Part shown: one piece after another, positions 1-8,006 of the stretch
How positions within the stretch are numbered: the first letter of the stretch is position 1
Layout: each line of letters begins with the position of its first letter
Source of the DNA: Gammaproteobacteria bacterium
GTDB lineage: Bacteria; Pseudomonadota; Gammaproteobacteria; Steroidobacterales; Steroidobacteraceae
Assembly (NCBI GenBank): GCA_017577615.1
Contig: PKRE01000001.1
Span: 434,001-498,000 of the forward strand
Direction: 5' to 3'
Length of the DNA stretch: 64,000 bases
The notes under the pieces: model-generated
Told to the model about the DNA's origin: nothing
Databases searched by the model: none
The model's input: only the letters and a program-made list of their open reading frames with translations
Translations under genes and position numbers: made by a program

Positions 1-1567
1 GCTCGTGCCCGAAGATCAATTGCGCGACGCTGCGGTCGAGTTCGCAGGTCGCATCGTTCAAGCGGGTGCGGCGCTCAAGAAGGTGCGAGATCTGGACGAG
101 AAACTGCACGCTGCACGCGCCGACTCGAGCTTGTTCGCAGCGCTGCGACAGCGAATCGAAAAGAAGACCCGCGGCTTTCGCGCACCGGAATACATCATCC
201 GCTGTCTCGAAGCGGCGGTAACGCTGCCGTTCGATGAAGCGATGAAGGTGGAACAGAAGCTGTTCGCGGAGTTGCTCCACAGCCCCGAATCTCTTGCGCA
301 GCGTTACGTGTTCTTCGCCGAGCGCCAGGTTTGGAAGATTCCAGATATCCCCGAGGGCACGCCGACTTTGCCGGTCGAGAAGATCGGTATCGTCGGCGCC
401 GGCACCATGGGAGGTGGAATCGCGATGTGCTTCGCGAATGCCGGCTTGCCGGTCACGATCGTGGAAGCGAACCAAGAGGCGCTCGACCGCGGATTGACAG
501 TAGTGCGAAAGAACTATGAGAGCGCCATCAAGCGCGGCCGGTTGTCACCCGAAGAGGTCGCACAGCGCATGGCCCTCATAGAGGGGACACTCGAGCTCGG
601 CTCGCTGGCAGACGCGGATCTCGTGATCGAAGCCGTGTTCGAGGACATGTCAATCAAGCAGGATGTGTTTCGCAAGCTGGATGCAATCGTCAAGCCGGGC
701 GCGCTCCTCGCAACGAACACGTCCGCCTTGAACATCGACGAGATCGCGAACGTGACGCGGCGTCCCGAAGCCGTGCTCGGGCTACATTTCTTCTCGCCGG
801 CGAATGTCATGCGGCTGCTAGAGGTCGTGCGCACGAGGCGCACGTCGAAGAGCGCGATCGCCACCGCAATGCGCCTCGCCAAGCGCATCGGCAAGATTGC
901 CGTGCTGGTCGGCGTGTGTCCCGGTTTCGTCGGCAATCGCATGCTGTTCGCCCGTCAAGAGCAAGCCAATGCAATGCTGCTCGAAGGGGCGATGCCATGG
1001 GACATCGATCGGGTGCTGTATGAATTCGGCATGCCGATGGGACCGTTCGCGATGGCCGATCTAGCCGGCTTGGACCTGGGCTGGAACAAGGAGACATCCA
1101 AGAGCGCCACGATCCGCGAGGTGCTCTGTGAAATGGACCGACGTGGACAAAAGACCGGAGCCGGGTACTACGACTACGACGAGCACCGCAATGCGCGGCC
1201 CTCGCCGGACACCGAGAAAATCATTCGCGACTTCGTGCGGAAGACCGGTCGCCCCACCCGCACACTTTCCGCACAGGAAATCCTCGAACGTTGTCTGTAT
1301 CCGATGATCAACGAGGGCGCGAAGATACTCGAAGAGCGCATCGTCGTGCGCGCTTCGGACATCGATGTCGTCTGGATCAACGGTTACGGCTGGCCGGCTT
1401 ATCGAGGCGGGCCGATGTACTACGCCGATACGATCGGGCTGCACACCGTCGTGCAAAAGCTCGAAGAGCACGCGCCGAAGCTGGGCAGGGGCTTTTCGAT
1501 TTCCCCCCTCCTGAGGCAGCTCGCCGCCGAGGGCAAGAGAATCCATGAGCTCCGCCTTGAGCAATGA
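1..1567 (+). CDS. 3-hydroxyacyl-CoA dehydrogenase of the FadB/FadJ multifunctional type (5' end outside window)
   Basis: Catalyses NAD-dependent oxidation of 3-hydroxyacyl-CoA in fatty-acid beta-oxidation. The reading frame is open to base 2, so the gene starts upstream and the crotonase (enoyl-CoA hydratase) domain is mostly missing from view. What is visible is the linker helix region (about residues 1-120, counted from the GTG at 5), then a Rossmann NAD domain with GAGTMG at about 131-136, the HFFSP motif with the expected catalytic His, CPGFVGNRM, and two C-terminal 3HCDH domains ending with the typical GYGWPAYRGGPM segment. The thiolase 110 bases downstream on the same strand fits a beta-oxidation operon. 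FadJ-like or FadB-like cannot be decided without the N-terminus. Confidence 0.93.
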   Translation, partial: LVPEDQLRDAAVEFAGRIVQAGAALKKVRDLDEKLHAARADSSLFAALRQRIEKKTRGFRAPEYIIRCLEAAVTLPFDEAMKVEQKLFAELLHSPESLAQRYVFFAERQVWKIPDIPEGTPTLPVEKIGIVGAGTMGGGIAMCFANAGLPVTIVEANQEALDRGLTVVRKNYESAIKRGRLSPEEVAQRMALIEGTLELGSLADADLVIEAVFEDMSIKQDVFRKLDAIVKPGALLATNTSALNIDEIANVTRRPEAVLGLHFFSPANVMRLLEVVRTRRTSKSAIATAMRLAKRIGKIAVLVGVCPGFVGNRMLFARQEQANAMLLEGAMPWDIDRVLYEFGMPMGPFAMADLAGLDLGWNKETSKSATIREVLCEMDRRGQKTGAGYYDYDEHRNARPSPDTEKIIRDFVRKTGRPTRTLSAQEILERCLYPMINEGAKILEERIVVRASDIDVVWINGYGWPAYRGGPMYYADTIGLHTVVQKLEEHAPKLGRGFSISPLLRQLAAEGKRIHELRLEQ

Positions 1568-1677
1568 GCGCCCGCGAGCGCGTGCTGAGGAATCGCATGC
1601 TGCTGCATGCCAGGCACCTGCATGAATGTCGGCGCCCATTGCACCCACCATAGACAGCCAGACAGCCCAGGTGAGCC

Positions 1678-2880
1678 ATGCGAGAAGCCGTCATCGTTTC
1701 CGTCGCCCGCACACCCATCGGGAAAGCGTACCGCGGCGCATTCAACAACACCCAAGGGCAGGCCCTTTCCGCCCATGCCATCTCGCATGCAGTCGAACGT
1801 GCGCGGCTCGATCCTGCAGAGGTGGAGGACGTCATCCTCGGCTGCGCCTTGCAGCAGGGTTCAACCGGCGGCAACGTGGCCCGGCAAGCGCTGTTGCGTG
1901 CGGGTCTGCCGACCAGCGTTCCCGGGATGACGATCGATCGACAATGCGCCTCGGGATTGATGGCGATCGCGACGGCTGCGAAGCAGATCGTCGCGGACGG
2001 TATGGACGTTGTGGTTGCAGGCGGCGTCGAGTCGATCTCGCTCGTGCAGAACGAGCATATGAACCGCTACCGAGCGGCCGATCCGTACCTCGTCGAACGC
2101 ATCCCCGAGCTCTACATGACGATGATCGAAACGGCTGAGATCGTTGCGGAGCGTTATGGCATCACTCGCGAAGCGCAAGACGAGTACGCCTTGCAGTCGC
2201 AACGGCGCACGGCGATCGCGCAAGCCGAAGGACGTTACCGAGCGGAGATCATGCCGCTCAAGACTGTCATGACCGTCATCGACAAAAACACTGGAGCCAG
2301 CTCCGAGAAAGAAATCACGCTGGAGATGGACGAAGGTAATCGACCGAACACCACGCTCGAGGACCTGAGCAAGTTGAAACCAGTGTTCAATAACGGTCAA
2401 CGCATCGAGCAAGGCCGCTTCGTCACCGCCGGTAATGCTTCACAACTGTCGGACGGCGCGGCGGCGCTGGTGCTCATGGAAGCGCGCGAAGCCGAGCGCC
2501 GTGGGCTCACTCCGCTCGGTGCCTATCGCGGCATAACCGTCGCGGGCTGCGACCCGGACGAGATGGGCATCGGCCCAGTGTTCGCCGTGCCCAAGCTCCT
2601 CAAGAAACATCGCAAGCGCATCGACGACATCGATATCTGGGAGCTCAACGAGGCATTTGCCTCACAGGTCCTCTACTGTCGCGACCGGCTCGGTATTCCG
2701 AACGAGTTGCTCAATGTGTCGGGCGGCGCCATCTCAATTGGACACCCGTACGGCATGTCCGGCGCTCGAATGGTTGGTCACGTTCTCATCGAAGGCGGGC
2801 GACGCGGCGCGAAGTACGGCGTCGTGACGATGTGCGTCGGAGGAGGAATGGGCGCCGCCGGACTTTTCGAAATTTATTAG
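1678..2880 (+). CDS. Acetyl-CoA C-acyltransferase (thiolase)
   Basis: Thiolytic cleavage of 3-ketoacyl-CoA, the last step of beta-oxidation. The 400-residue protein has the full thiolase signature: nucleophile Cys90 in DRQCASG, GGAISIGHPYGMSG with the catalytic His, and the C-terminal acid/base Cys in MCVGGGMGAAG. Length is normal for a FadA-type degradative thiolase. It follows the hydroxyacyl-CoA dehydrogenase on the same strand and probably forms the thiolase component of a FadBA- or FadJI-like complex. The start is chosen because MREAVIVSVARTP is the usual thiolase N-terminus; the ribosome binding site in front is weak (GGTGAG). A second, FadI-like thiolase lies at 26012. Confidence 0.94.
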   Translation: MREAVIVSVARTPIGKAYRGAFNNTQGQALSAHAISHAVERARLDPAEVEDVILGCALQQGSTGGNVARQALLRAGLPTSVPGMTIDRQCASGLMAIATAAKQIVADGMDVVVAGGVESISLVQNEHMNRYRAADPYLVERIPELYMTMIETAEIVAERYGITREAQDEYALQSQRRTAIAQAEGRYRAEIMPLKTVMTVIDKNTGASSEKEITLEMDEGNRPNTTLEDLSKLKPVFNNGQRIEQGRFVTAGNASQLSDGAAALVLMEAREAERRGLTPLGAYRGITVAGCDPDEMGIGPVFAVPKLLKKHRKRIDDIDIWELNEAFASQVLYCRDRLGIPNELLNVSGGAISIGHPYGMSGARMVGHVLIEGGRRGAKYGVVTMCVGGGMGAAGLFEIY

Positions 2881-2930
2881 GGGCTTGGGGCTCGGGCAGG
2901 ATATGGGCACGCTCGCTACAGCCCCCAGTC
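2881..2930. repeat. Degenerate GGGCTTGGGGCTCGG word repeat
   Basis: The gap between the convergent thiolase and gloA genes begins with a G-rich stutter, GGGCTTGGGGCTCGGG. Closely similar words occur at 27696-27725 and 53174-53207, always between genes, so this looks like one copy of a dispersed low-complexity intergenic repeat. Confidence 0.5.
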
Positions 2931-2936
2931 CATGGA

Positions 2937-3356
2937 TCACCATTCCCCCACGTTCGGCATCGACACCCACGGCTCCTCGGGAGGCAGCGGGTCGCCCTTC
3001 TGCAGGAGCTCGATCGAGATCTTGTCGGGCGAGCGCACGAACGCCATTCTTCCATCGCGCGGCGGACGATTGATCGTGACGCCGTGCTCCATCAGGCGGC
3101 GACACGTCGCATAGATGTCATCCACCTGGTAAGCAATGTGGCCGAACGCTCGCCCGATCGTGTATTCCTCGGGGTCCCAGTTATAAGTGAGCTCGATCTG
3201 GGCAGATTCATCCCCCGGTGCGGCGAGAAAGACAAGCGTGTAACGACCCTGTTCATTGTCCATTCGTCGGACTTCGCGCAACCCGAGCGCATCGCAGTAG
3301 AACCTGAGCGATGCATCCAGGTCGGTGACGCGAACCATGGTGTGAAGGTATTTCAT
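2937..3356 (-). CDS. gloA: Lactoylglutathione lyase (glyoxalase I)
   Basis: Converts the hemithioacetal of methylglyoxal and glutathione to S-lactoylglutathione in the cytoplasm. The 139-residue protein is one glyoxalase/VOC unit pair of normal bacterial GloA length. The four metal ligands are at the expected places: His5 (LHTMVRV), Glu55 (IELTYNW), His73 (GHIAYQV) and Glu116 (SIELLQK). The presence of gshA at 19766 supports a glutathione-dependent system. It is convergent with the upstream thiolase gene and lies downstream of ilvB on the same strand with a gap of about 100 bases. Confidence 0.93.
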   Translation of the reverse strand: MKYLHTMVRVTDLDASLRFYCDALGLREVRRMDNEQGRYTLVFLAAPGDESAQIELTYNWDPEEYTIGRAFGHIAYQVDDIYATCRRLMEHGVTINRPPRDGRMAFVRSPDKISIELLQKGDPLPPEEPWVSMPNVGEW

Positions 3357-3462
3357 AAGCGCTCTCCAAGTGAAGCGCAGCTCGGCGAGGGCTAGCCAGA
3401 GCTGCTTAGAGCGACGGACCAGCTAAGGCACGGCCTGTGGCCCGCGAATCACGAACCACGAT

Positions 3463-5340
3463 TCAGAACATCTGGGACTCGTCCGGCGGCTTGATCTGCG
3501 TCTTGTGCCGCGAGGCGATGAAGTCGCCGGTGATCATCTCGTCATAGGCCTGTCCGGGGCCCACCATCGGGTACACACCCGCATCCGGATCGATGACCAC
3601 CTCGAGGAACGCAGGTCCCTTGAACTCGATGAATTCCTTCACGACCCGCGGCACATCTTCCTTGCGATCGAGCCGCACGGCAAACTCGAAGCCATCGGCC
3701 TGCGCGGCTTTGACGAAGTCCTTCGTGTGCAGCGACTTGTCGCTGGCGGCCAGACGGCCCTTGAAGAAGAGCTTCTGCCATTGCTTGACCATGCCGTCGC
3801 CGCAGTTGTTCAGCACCATGACCTTGATCGGCAGGTTGTAGGTGGTGACGGTTTCGAGCTCGCCGAAGTTCATGCGAATGCTCGCGTCCCCGTCCACGTC
3901 GATCACAAGCTTGTCGGGATTCGCGATTTGCGCCCCGATCGCAGCGGGTAAGCCAAAGCCCATCGTCCCCATGCTGCCGGACGTCAACCACAGGCGCGGA
4001 TGCTTGAAATCGAAGTATTGCGCGCTCCACATCTGATGCTGTCCGACGCCGGTGGTGATGATCGCTTCGCCGCGCGTCAGCTTGTTGATTTCCTCGATGA
4101 CGTAGTACGGCTGGATCAGCGAACTGTTGCGATCGTAGTTCATCGCGTGCTGGCGCTTGAGCTCGGCACAATGCTCGAGCCACTCGTTCCAGTCGCTGCG
4201 AAAACCCACACGCCGGCCGTAGGCCAACAATGCGCGCAGCGCTTCCGGCAACAAGCCGGCGTGGTACCAGCTCACGGCCTTGACTTTGTTGATCTCCGAA
4301 ATGTCGATGTCGATATGAGCGATGTGCTTCGCATTCGGCGCGAACTTCGCCGGATTGCCCGCCACGCGATCGTCGAAGCGCGCACCGAGTGCGATCAGCA
4401 GATCGCAATCCTCGACCGAGTAGTTCGCAAACGCCGCGCCGTGCATGCCCAGCATGCGCATCGAGAGCGGATGGGTCGTATCGAAAGACCCGACGCCCAT
4501 GAGCGTGGTCACGACGGGAATCTGGTATTCGATCGCGAATTCCCGCAGGGCTTGCGAGGCACCGGAGTGGATGACACCGCCACCCGCATAGATTAGTGGT
4601 CGCTTCGATTGGCCCAGCATCTCGAAGAACAAGGCCAGCTGCTCCTCCGTGAGGACGTTGCGGGCCAAGCGATGCATGCGATGCCGGTAACCCGGAATTG
4701 GCAGCGAGCCGCTGCCCTGAAACGTTCCGCGCCAATTCTGTATGTCCTTGGGCACGTCGATGACGACCGGCCCTGGACGCCCGGTGCGAGCGATTTCGAA
4801 AGCCGTGCGCACGGTTGCCTCGAGCTTGGTCGGGTCGGTCACCAGGAACACGTGCTTCGCGACCGAGCCCATGATGCTCGCCACCGGCGCCTCCTGGAAC
4901 GCGTCGCTGCCGATCGCGCTGGTCGGCACCTGGCCACAGATCACGATGATTGGGACGGAATCGGCCATGCAGTCGCGCACCGGCGTCACGGTGTTCGTCG
5001 CTCCTGGCCCAGACGTCACGAGGCATACGCCGACCTTGCCGGTCGAGCGCGCGTACCCAGCCGCCATGAAGCCAGCGCCCTGCTCGTTAGCCGGGACGAT
5101 GAGCGGCATCTGCGGGCGATTCTCACGCTTGGCCTTCTCGTTGTAGACGAAAACTGCATCGTAGGTCGGCAGAATCGCTCCGCCGCTGTACCCGAAGATC
5201 GTGTCGACGCCCTCGTCCGCCAGGACTTGCACGATGATCTCCGCGCCGGTCATCGGCGTGCCTGCCAAAGGATGCGTGGAGGAGCTCAAAGCAGCGTAGT
5301 GGTGTTTCACAGCCGTAATCCGAAGAGGCGTCGAGCGCAC
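3463..5340 (-). CDS. ilvB: Acetolactate synthase large subunit (ThDP-dependent)
   Basis: Condenses pyruvate with pyruvate or 2-ketobutyrate in branched-chain amino acid synthesis. Three ThDP-enzyme domains are visible: the N-terminal pyrimidine-binding domain (about 30-195) with GYSGGAILPTYDA and the catalytic Glu86, a central domain, and a C-terminal ThDP/Mg domain containing DGDASIRMN followed by LNNCGDGMVKQW. The residue before the catalytic Glu is Asn (ANEQ) instead of the usual His (RHEQ). The start is uncertain: GTG at 5340 gives 625 residues; GTG at 5310 and ATG at 5253 (MTGAEIIVQ) are alternatives and none has a good ribosome binding site. The small subunit gene is divergent, not downstream. 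Confidence 0.93.
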   Translation of the reverse strand: MRSTPLRITAVKHHYAALSSSTHPLAGTPMTGAEIIVQVLADEGVDTIFGYSGGAILPTYDAVFVYNEKAKRENRPQMPLIVPANEQGAGFMAAGYARSTGKVGVCLVTSGPGATNTVTPVRDCMADSVPIIVICGQVPTSAIGSDAFQEAPVASIMGSVAKHVFLVTDPTKLEATVRTAFEIARTGRPGPVVIDVPKDIQNWRGTFQGSGSLPIPGYRHRMHRLARNVLTEEQLALFFEMLGQSKRPLIYAGGGVIHSGASQALREFAIEYQIPVVTTLMGVGSFDTTHPLSMRMLGMHGAAFANYSVEDCDLLIALGARFDDRVAGNPAKFAPNAKHIAHIDIDISEINKVKAVSWYHAGLLPEALRALLAYGRRVGFRSDWNEWLEHCAELKRQHAMNYDRNSSLIQPYYVIEEINKLTRGEAIITTGVGQHQMWSAQYFDFKHPRLWLTSGSMGTMGFGLPAAIGAQIANPDKLVIDVDGDASIRMNFGELETVTTYNLPIKVMVLNNCGDGMVKQWQKLFFKGRLAASDKSLHTKDFVKAAQADGFEFAVRLDRKEDVPRVVKEFIEFKGPAFLEVVIDPDAGVYPMVGPGQAYDEMITGDFIASRHKTQIKPPDESQMF

Positions 5341-5508
5341 CGGACGGAGCTCGACGCACCGTGAAGACGCGAGCTACGAAAAGAGTAACAGCAACACTCC
5401 CGGACCGTCTATTTTGCGGGCGGTTTTGCGCTCAAAGAACCCGCAACGGCGCGTGATGGCAGATTCTCTATGCGTGCAGTGCTTCGATTTCGTATCCTCT
5501 CGCCACGC

Positions 5509-5576
5509 CGCGCCTTCGGCGCGCCATTTCTGACCGACAACGACCGCCCAACCTCCGGGCCGCATCAGGGCGGCCC
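5509..5576 (+). promoter_or_regulatory. Two GC-rich hairpins in the presumed ilvN leader
   Basis: Two inverted repeats precede ilvN. The first is CGCGCC/GGCGCG at 5509-5514 and 5518-5523 with a 3-base loop. The second is GGGCCGC/GCGGCCC at 5557-5563 and 5570-5576 with a 6-base loop. The second ends about 10 bases before the ribosome binding site. No U-run follows either stem and no leucine/valine-rich leader peptide is evident, so classical attenuation is not shown. Confidence 0.35.
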
Positions 5577-5602
5577 GAATGTCGACGAGAGGATGCTACT
5601 GG

Positions 5603-6109
5603 ATGAGTTCGCGCAAGCGCCACATCATTTCCCTCCTGCTGCAAAACGAGGTGGGGGCCTTGACGCGGGTGACGAGCCTGTTCTCGACACGTGGGTACAA
5701 CATCGAGTCGCTCAACGTGGCACCGACCGAGGACCCGACCGTCTCGCGGGTGACGCTCGTCACCACCGGCACCGATGCCGTGATTCAGCAGATCGTCAAT
5801 CAGTCGCTCAAGCTCATCGATGTCGTGAATGTCGAGGATGTGACGCGCGACGCGCACGTGGAGCGAGAGCTGCTGCTGCTCAAGCTGAAGGTCGCACCAG
5901 ACCGGCTTTCGGCCTTGCGTGCGAGCGTGCAGGAGGCTGGCGCGAAGATCTTGTCGGATGATCCGGAAAGCTTCACGGTGGAGCTGACCGCCAGCGAATC
6001 GCAGATCAATCGGTTCATCGCCGAGGCCGGGAACGTGGCCGAAGTGCTGGAAGTCGTGCGCAGCGGGGCGCTGGCGATTTTGCGCGGGGCATCGACCCTA
6101 CGTGGGTAG
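5603..6109 (+). CDS. ilvN: Acetolactate synthase small (regulatory) subunit
   Basis: Regulatory partner of acetolactate synthase; binds valine at an ACT domain and raises catalytic activity of the large subunit. The 168-residue protein starts with the ACT-domain sequence RHIISLLLQNEVGAL and has the usual C-terminal small-subunit domain (DDPESFTVELTAS). ATG at 5603 is chosen because GAGAGGA lies 9-10 bases upstream; an in-frame ATG at 5579 would add eight residues without family support. The large subunit gene lies on the opposite strand about 260 bases away, so the two subunits are transcribed divergently from a shared region. No ilvC or leuA follows in this window. Confidence 0.93.
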   Translation: MSSRKRHIISLLLQNEVGALTRVTSLFSTRGYNIESLNVAPTEDPTVSRVTLVTTGTDAVIQQIVNQSLKLIDVVNVEDVTRDAHVERELLLLKLKVAPDRLSALRASVQEAGAKILSDDPESFTVELTASESQINRFIAEAGNVAEVLEVVRSGALAILRGASTLRG

Positions 6110-6173
6110 ACCGGCGCCTTCCCGCGAAGCGCTTACGGAGCGCCGTCGCTGTGAGTCGAACACGAGCGCTCGT

Positions 6174-7142
6174 TCAAGGGATGAGCACTGTCGAGCCCGT
6201 TGTGCGCCGCGATTCGAGCGCGCGATGCGCTTCCGCCGCCTCGCGCAAAGCAAAGGTCTGGCCGATGCGCGGGCGAATCACCCCGCCCCGAATCGCTGCG
6301 AAAAGATCCTGCGTGGCCTTGAGCAGCTCTGTGCGGGCTCGTGTGTAGTCGAACAGCGTTGGACGGGTGAGGTAGAGCGAGCCGCGCTTACTGAGCTCGA
6401 GCGGCGCGACGGCAGGTGCCGGACCGGAGGCATTGCCGAAGCTCACCATCAGGCCACGTGGCCGCAAGCTATCGAGCGAGCGCCAGAAGGTATCCTTGCC
6501 GACGGAATCGTATACAACGTGGACGCCGCCGCCATCACCGGCCTTAGCTGCCGCGACCCAGTCGTCGCTCGCCGTCAGCACCTCGTCGGCACCGAGCTCA
6601 CGGACGTAGGCGACCTTCACAGCGTCGCCCACGACGGCAATCACTGTCGCGCCCAGGTGCTTCGCCCAGCTCACCAAGAGCGAGCCTACGCCACCAGCGG
6701 CAGCGTGCACCAAGATGCGGTCGCCACCGCGAACCCGGTAGACCTGACGAAGGAGCATCTGCGCGGTCAGCCCCTTCAGGAGCACTGCGGCCGCCACGCG
6801 GTCATCGATATCGTCCGGCAGCCGCACCAATCGGTCCGCAGCGACGACACGCAGCTCAGCGTATGCGCCTGAGGTATTCGACACGTAGGCCACCCGATCC
6901 CCGACCGAGAAGCCCCTGACGCGCGAGCCGACAGCTTCGACGACACCGGCGGCTTCGCGGCCGGGCGTGAAGGGAAGCGCCGCTTGATAAAGCCCCGTGC
7001 GCTCGTAGACATCGAAAAAATTCAACCCGACCGCCGTGTGGCGTACCAGCACTTCGCCCGGACCGGGAGCGGCGACTTCCACCGCCTGCCACTCCAATAC
7101 GTCGGGCGCCCCATGCCGATGAACCCGGATTGCGTAAGCCAT
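6174..7142 (-). CDS. qorA: NADPH:quinone oxidoreductase (zinc-independent MDR family)
   Basis: One-electron reduction of quinones with NADPH, or a related enoyl reductase activity. The 322-residue protein has the GroES-like N-terminal domain (about 1-115, with GLNFFDVYERTGLY, typical of quinone reductases) and a Rossmann domain with the AAAGGVGS nucleotide-binding motif near residue 148. Structural and catalytic zinc-binding cysteines are absent, as expected for the QOR branch. It is convergent with ilvN and is followed upstream by glnK on the same strand, 65 bases away. Substrate is not determinable from sequence. Confidence 0.88.
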   Translation of the reverse strand: MAYAIRVHRHGAPDVLEWQAVEVAAPGPGEVLVRHTAVGLNFFDVYERTGLYQAALPFTPGREAAGVVEAVGSRVRGFSVGDRVAYVSNTSGAYAELRVVAADRLVRLPDDIDDRVAAAVLLKGLTAQMLLRQVYRVRGGDRILVHAAAGGVGSLLVSWAKHLGATVIAVVGDAVKVAYVRELGADEVLTASDDWVAAAKAGDGGGVHVVYDSVGKDTFWRSLDSLRPRGLMVSFGNASGPAPAVAPLELSKRGSLYLTRPTLFDYTRARTELLKATQDLFAAIRGGVIRPRIGQTFALREAAEAHRALESRRTTGSTVLIP

Positions 7143-7207
7143 GGCACGCGATGCTAGCGATCAGCCAAACACGAGACCAGCCGCGCGCACCACGAGCGAC
7201 GGCAATT

Positions 7208-7546
7208 TCACAATGCTTGATCGTCCGCCTCGCCGGTTCGGATGCGCAGCACGCGTTCCAGATCAGTGATGAAGATCTTGCCGTCGCCGACTTTGCCTGT
7301 TTTCGCCGCCCCGATGATCGCTTCGACGACTTGGTCCACCAAGGAATCCTTCACGGCCACGTCGATGCGAGTCTTGGGGACGAAGTCGACCACGTACTCG
7401 GCGCCACGGTAGAGCTCGGTATGGCCGCGCTGTCTTCCGAACCCTTTGACTTCCGTGACTGTCATGCCGGAAACGCCGATCTCAGACAACGCGGCGCGCA
7501 CGTCGTCGAGTTTGAAGGGCTTGATAATTGCGCTGATGAGTTTCAT
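7208..7546 (-). CDS. glnK: P-II family nitrogen regulatory protein, GlnK type
   Basis: Small trimeric signal protein that reports 2-oxoglutarate, ATP/ADP and glutamine status to NtrB, adenylyltransferase or AmtB. The 112-residue protein is of standard length. It has the T-loop with the uridylylation site Tyr51 (ELYRGAEYVVDF), the B-loop TGKVGDGKIF and the C-terminal RIRTGEADD motif. The C-terminal TGEAD and overall sequence resemble GlnK more than GlnB, although the two are hard to separate by eye, and no amtB is next to it. A sigma-54 promoter and two NtrC-like sites lie upstream (7676-7827), which fits nitrogen-limitation induced expression. Confidence 0.9.
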   Translation of the reverse strand: MKLISAIIKPFKLDDVRAALSEIGVSGMTVTEVKGFGRQRGHTELYRGAEYVVDFVPKTRIDVAVKDSLVDQVVEAIIGAAKTGKVGDGKIFITDLERVLRIRTGEADDQAL

Positions 7547-7675
7547 TCCCCGTGGCTCCTGTCGAAGTGCGGCGCCCGACTTCGGTGGAAGTCGAGCTGG
7601 CTGGAACGTCTCGTAGCTGCTGCGGGTCGGATCGGTAGCCAGTTACTCGAGACCGTGCAGCAACGGCCGAGCCAA

Positions 7676-7690
7676 TGCACGTTCTGTGCC
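7676..7690 (-). promoter_or_regulatory. Sigma-54 (-24/-12) promoter of glnK
   Basis: On the minus strand the sequence reads GGCACAGAACGTGCA. It keeps the invariant GG and GC doublets with exactly ten bases between them, plus the GGCAC and TGCA contexts of the RpoN consensus. Transcription would start near 7665, giving a leader of about 120 bases before the glnK ATG. Confidence 0.75.
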
Positions 7691-7778
7691 GCCTTGGCAG
7701 CTATCGAAGGCTAAGGCCGTTGGCGCTCATGCTCCAGCGTTGCAGGCTCGCGCTTGCTAGCACCGTGGCTGCCCCCGG

Positions 7779-7795
7779 TGCACCAAGTTGGCGCA
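7779..7795. promoter_or_regulatory. NtrC-type binding site 1
   Basis: TGCACCAAGTTGGCGCA is a dyad with one deviation from the NtrC consensus TGCACC-N-TGGTGCA arrangement. Its centre is about 120 bases upstream of the predicted sigma-54 start of glnK. Confidence 0.68.
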
Positions 7796-7810
7796 TCTCG
7801 AACCTCGCAA

Positions 7811-7827
7811 TGCGCTACTTTGGTGCA
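7811..7827. promoter_or_regulatory. NtrC-type binding site 2
   Basis: TGCGCTACTTTGGTGCA is a second NtrC-like dyad. Its centre is 32 bases from the centre of site 1, about three helical turns, the spacing known for cooperative NtrC sites in front of enterobacterial glnA. Confidence 0.68.
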
Positions 7828-8006
7828 ATTTGTCTGCGCATCGATACTTCCAACTCGCTTGAGGCCTTGGGCTAGGATTTGCTTGCTGACAACGTCCGAG
7901 GACCGGACTCTGTCTGATCGGCGGACGCTCGCAGCAGACGCGACTCAGTTCCTGTTCGCGCTCGCAGTGATGTGAGAAAAACGCGCCTCTTTTTTGGGGA
8001 AAAAGT

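Larger units (their letters stand above)
7547..8006. other. Intergenic region between divergent glnK and the metalloprotease gene
   Basis: About 460 bases without a supported gene. It holds the sigma-54 promoter and two NtrC-type sites for glnK. The part from about 7830 to 8006 should carry the promoter of the plus-strand protease gene, but I see no convincing -35/-10 pair. A GGGGA ribosome binding site precedes the ATG at 8007. Confidence 0.7.

Noticed and set aside
5470..5602. Leader peptide for ilvN attenuation
   Set aside because: The frame from 5470 is not rich in Leu, Val or Ile codons and no terminator with a U-run follows.
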